Shown here piece after piece: positions 61,714-64,000 of a stretch of 64,000 nt of DNA. The notes below the pieces were generated by a model. The model saw only the letters and a program-made list of their open reading frames with translations. It had not been told where the DNA came from and did no database searches. Position numbers and translations under genes: made by a program. The stretch covers positions 603,308 through 667,307 of the forward strand of contig NZ_KQ948451.1 of NCBI RefSeq assembly GCF_001514115.1, written 5' to 3'. Position 1 is the stretch's first letter. Every line of letters begins with the position of its first letter. This DNA comes from Streptomyces olivochromogenes (lineage in GTDB: Bacteria > Actinomycetota > Actinomycetes > Streptomycetales > Streptomycetaceae).

Positions 61714-64000
61714 TCAGCTGGTCGTGACGGCGGTGTCGTCGACGACGAAGCTGGTCTGGAGCGAGGAGTCCTCGACCCCGCTGAACTTCAGGGCGACGGT
61801 GGTACCGGCGAACGAGGACAGGTCGAAGGTCTTCTGTGTGTACCCCGTGGCCTTGTTGAGGTTGGAGTACGTCGCCAGCGTGGTGGTGCCCGCGGTGACC
61901 GTCAGCTTGTCGTACGCGGTGCTGGTGGTCGTCTCGGCGCTGTCGATGTGCAGGTAGAAGGTGAAGCTGGCCTTGCAGCCGGACGGGATCGTCACCGACT
62001 GGGAGAGCGTGTCGGTGTGCGTCGAGCCGTAGCCGTCCAGCCAGGCCTTGTACGAACCGGCGTGCGCCGCCTGGCTGCTGGAGTTGGTGATGACGCCGCT
62101 GGTCGCGGTCCAGGTGGTGCTGCCCGACTCGAAGCCCGGGTTGCCGAGCAGCTGGGTCGAGGTGCAGGTGCCGCCGCCTCCGGAGGAGCTGACGGTCCAG
62201 GTGAAGGACGCCGTTCCGGTGGCTCCGGTGCTGTCCGTGACGGTGACCGTGCTGCTGTACGTCCCGGCGGTGGTCGGCGTCCCGGTGATCGCTCCGGTGG
62301 AGCTGCTGATCGACAGGCCGGTGGGCAGCCCGGTCGCGGCGTAGGTCAGCGTGCCGGTGTTGGTGCTGCTGGCGGAGATCTGCAGGCTCACCGCGGTGCC
62401 GACGGTGGAGGACTGGCTGCCCGGGTTGGTGACGGTCACCCCGCTCGACGGCGGCGTGACATGGCTGCCGACGTTGATGCCCGCGAAGGCGTTCGCCACC
62501 CCCGCGTACTGGGTGGAGCTGGCACCGTACAGGGCGGTGGCCGCGTTCAGGGCGGCGGTGCGGGCGCCCGCGTAGTTGGTGCTGGACGTCATGTACGACG
62601 TCAGCGCCTTGTACCAGATCTGCAGGGCCGCGGCCCGGCCGATGCCCGCGACGGCGACTCCGTCGGAGGTCGTGCTGGTGTACGTGACGCCGTTGATGAC
62701 CTTGGTGCCGCTGCCCTCGGAGAGCAGGTAGAACATGTGGTTCGCCGGGCCCGAGGAGTAGTGGACGTCCAGGTTGCCGACGCCGGAGTACCAACTGTCC
62801 GCGGAGCCGCCGTCCTTGCTCGGCTTGTCCATGTAACGCAGCGGCGTGCCGTCGCCGTTGATGTCGATCTTCTCGCCGATGAGGTAGTCGCCGACGTCGC
62901 TGGAGTTGTTGGCGTAGAACTCCACGCCGGTGCCGAAGATGTCGGACGTGGCCTCGTTCAGGCCGCCGGACTCACCGGTGTAGTCCAGGCCCGCGGTGTT
63001 CGAGGTGACGCCGTGGCTCATCTCGTGCCCTGCGACGTCGAGCGAGGTCAGGGCATGGGTGCTGCTGGTGCCGTCGCCGTACGTCATGCAGAAGCAGTCG
63101 TCGTCCCAGAAGGCGTTGACGTACGCCGTGCTGTAGTGGACGCGCGAGTAGGCGGCGACGCCGTCGTTCTTGATGCCGCTGCGGCCGAAGGTGTTCTTGT
63201 AGAAGTCCCAGGTCTCCTGGGCGCCGTAGGCGGCGTCCGCGCCGGCGGTCTGGGTGTTCGAGCCGGATCCGGTGCCCCACGTGTCGTCGGAGTCGGTCAT
63301 CAACGTGCCCGTGCCCGACGTGCCGTTGTTGAGGCTGTACGTCTTGTGGCCGCCGCGCGTGGTGTCGTACAGCTGGTACGTCGATCCGGACAACGTGGTG
63401 TTCAGCGTGACCGTGCCGCTGTACTGCGTGTTGCCCGTGCCGGTCTTGATGCCCTGGTAGCGGTAGAGCTCCTGACCGCTGGTGGCGTCGGTGATGACGT
63501 GCAGCTGGCTCGGGGTGCCGTCGTCCTGGAGGCCGCCGATCACGGTCTCCCAGGCAAGCTTGGGGGTGCCGCTGCCGGCCCAGATCACCTTGCGGGCACT
63601 GTCGGTGGTGGGCTTCTCGGCGGCCAGGGACTTGGCGGCCTTCAGCGCCTTGCTCGCGGCGGCGGACTTGGTGAAGGTCGCGGTGGTGGAGGCGACCTTG
63701 ATGGTCCGCTTGTTGTTGAAGGTGCTGCTCACCGTGCCGGCGGCGAGGGAGGCCGGCGGGGTGTGGACGATCACGTCGCCGCCCAGCACCGGCAGGCCGG
63801 CGTAGGTGCGCTCGTAGCGGGTGTGGAGCGTGCCGTCCTGGTCCTTGACGACGTCCTTGACGACCAGCTTCTCCTTGGCCCCGAGGCCCAGGGTGCCGGC
63901 GGTCGCCGTGGTCTTCTGTGCCGCGCTCTTCAGCAGTGCCGAGTGCTGGGCAGGGGTGAGCTTGGCCTCCAGGCCTCCGGCGCGCAGCGGACTGGGGTGG
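61714..64000 (-). CDS. Secreted M4 (thermolysin-type) metalloprotease with Ig-like and C-terminal domains, N-terminus off window
   Basis: At least 761 residues, open to the right edge. From the edge: propeptide (FTP/PepSY type: LHTRYERTYAGLPVLGGDV), then the M4 catalytic domain with VAGHEMSHGVT (zinc HExxH) and GLNEATSDIFG (zinc Glu plus), and the second-half motif SGPANHMFYLLSEG. Next a putative Ig domain (~85 residues, ATGLPTGLSISSSTGAITG) and a C-terminal beta-sandwich (LLGNPGFESGSTTWTA to SSLQTSFVVDDTAV) likely for substrate binding. Signal peptide and start are not in the window. Confidence 0.95.
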   Translation of the reverse strand, partial: HPSPLRAGGLEAKLTPAQHSALLKSAAQKTTATAGTLGLGAKEKLVVKDVVKDQDGTLHTRYERTYAGLPVLGGDVIVHTPPASLAAGTVSSTFNNKRTIKVASTTATFTKSAAASKALKAAKSLAAEKPTTDSARKVIWAGSGTPKLAWETVIGGLQDDGTPSQLHVITDATSGQELYRYQGIKTGTGNTQYSGTVTLNTTLSGSTYQLYDTTRGGHKTYSLNNGTSGTGTLMTDSDDTWGTGSGSNTQTAGADAAYGAQETWDFYKNTFGRSGIKNDGVAAYSRVHYSTAYVNAFWDDDCFCMTYGDGTSSTHALTSLDVAGHEMSHGVTSNTAGLDYTGESGGLNEATSDIFGTGVEFYANNSSDVGDYLIGEKIDINGDGTPLRYMDKPSKDGGSADSWYSGVGNLDVHYSSGPANHMFYLLSEGSGTKVINGVTYTSTTSDGVAVAGIGRAAALQIWYKALTSYMTSSTNYAGARTAALNAATALYGASSTQYAGVANAFAGINVGSHVTPPSSGVTVTNPGSQSSTVGTAVSLQISASSTNTGTLTYAATGLPTGLSISSSTGAITGTPTTAGTYSSTVTVTDSTGATGTASFTWTVSSSGGGGTCTSTQLLGNPGFESGSTTWTATSGVITNSSSQAAHAGSYKAWLDGYGSTHTDTLSQSVTIPSGCKASFTFYLHIDSAETTTSTAYDKLTVTAGTTTLATYSNLNKATGYTQKTFDLSSFAGTTVALKFSGVEDSSLQTSFVVDDTAVTTS

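Overview
The window is high-GC actinobacterial DNA and almost certainly Streptomyces. It carries a whiE-type spore-pigment polyketide cluster, several ECF41 sigma factors, a WhiB-like protein, GTG/TTG starts with GGAGG-type ribosome sites, and strong GC-rich hairpin terminators.

Layout. (1) 1-6937: the spore-pigment type II PKS cluster. The minus strand reads SchA/CurD-domain protein, cupin, ketosynthase, chain-length factor, ACP, aromatase, then a cyclase cut by the window edge. A flavin hydroxylase is divergent. (2) 7.0-7.6 kb: fragments of three decayed genes. (3) 7.7-23.1 kb: a redox/stress island with two intact ECF41 sigma factors, a sigma-like protein without a helix-turn-helix, a dead ECF41 fragment, AhpD-like, OsmC-like, cupin, NmrA-like and PIG-L-like proteins, a stand-alone SdhA-like flavoprotein, a stand-alone cytochrome-bc1 b subunit with a Wbl protein, and a type II NADH dehydrogenase. 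Eleven sites matching the ECF41 promoter pattern (TGTCACA, exactly 16 nt, then a GTC-containing -10) lie in this island, nearly all before these genes, so it looks like one local regulon. (4) 23.36-41.28 kb: a stretch flanked by two identical tRNA-Pro(GGG) genes inside a 105-bp direct repeat. It holds a lipoprotein, an NPP1-family toxin-like protein, a TPP-riboswitch-controlled cytX-thiD pair, a hydroxyquinol catabolic operon, a GH27 alpha-galactosidase, and a graveyard of recombinase, transposase and integrase pieces next to the distal tRNA. (5) 41.4-46.2 kb: DUF309 protein, cobF/cobK, a TauE/SafE permease, a DUF574 methyltransferase and an unknown. (6) 46.3-59.2 kb (perhaps to 60.6): two convergent operons that look like a biosynthetic cluster. 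One encodes an acyl-CoA-dehydrogenase-fold protein (VlmH-like amine N-hydroxylase candidate), a thioester-reductase-like SDR, a class III aminotransferase, an SRPBCC protein and a flavin reductase. The other encodes a methyltransferase, a small membrane protein, a DUF2156 aminoacyltransferase-like protein, a ferritin-like diiron protein and a desaturase. Together they fit a fatty-amine-derived azoxy compound of the valanimycin/elaiomycin/azodyrecin kind. (7) 61.2-64.0 kb: a CsoR/CstR-family repressor with its operator, a tandem repeat, and a secreted M4 metalloprotease whose N-terminus is off the window.

Two proposals deserve most attention: the compact ECF41 regulon that appears to swap respiratory subunits, and the azoxy-type lipid-amine cluster. 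All family assignments come from reading motifs and recalled family knowledge; no database search was run.
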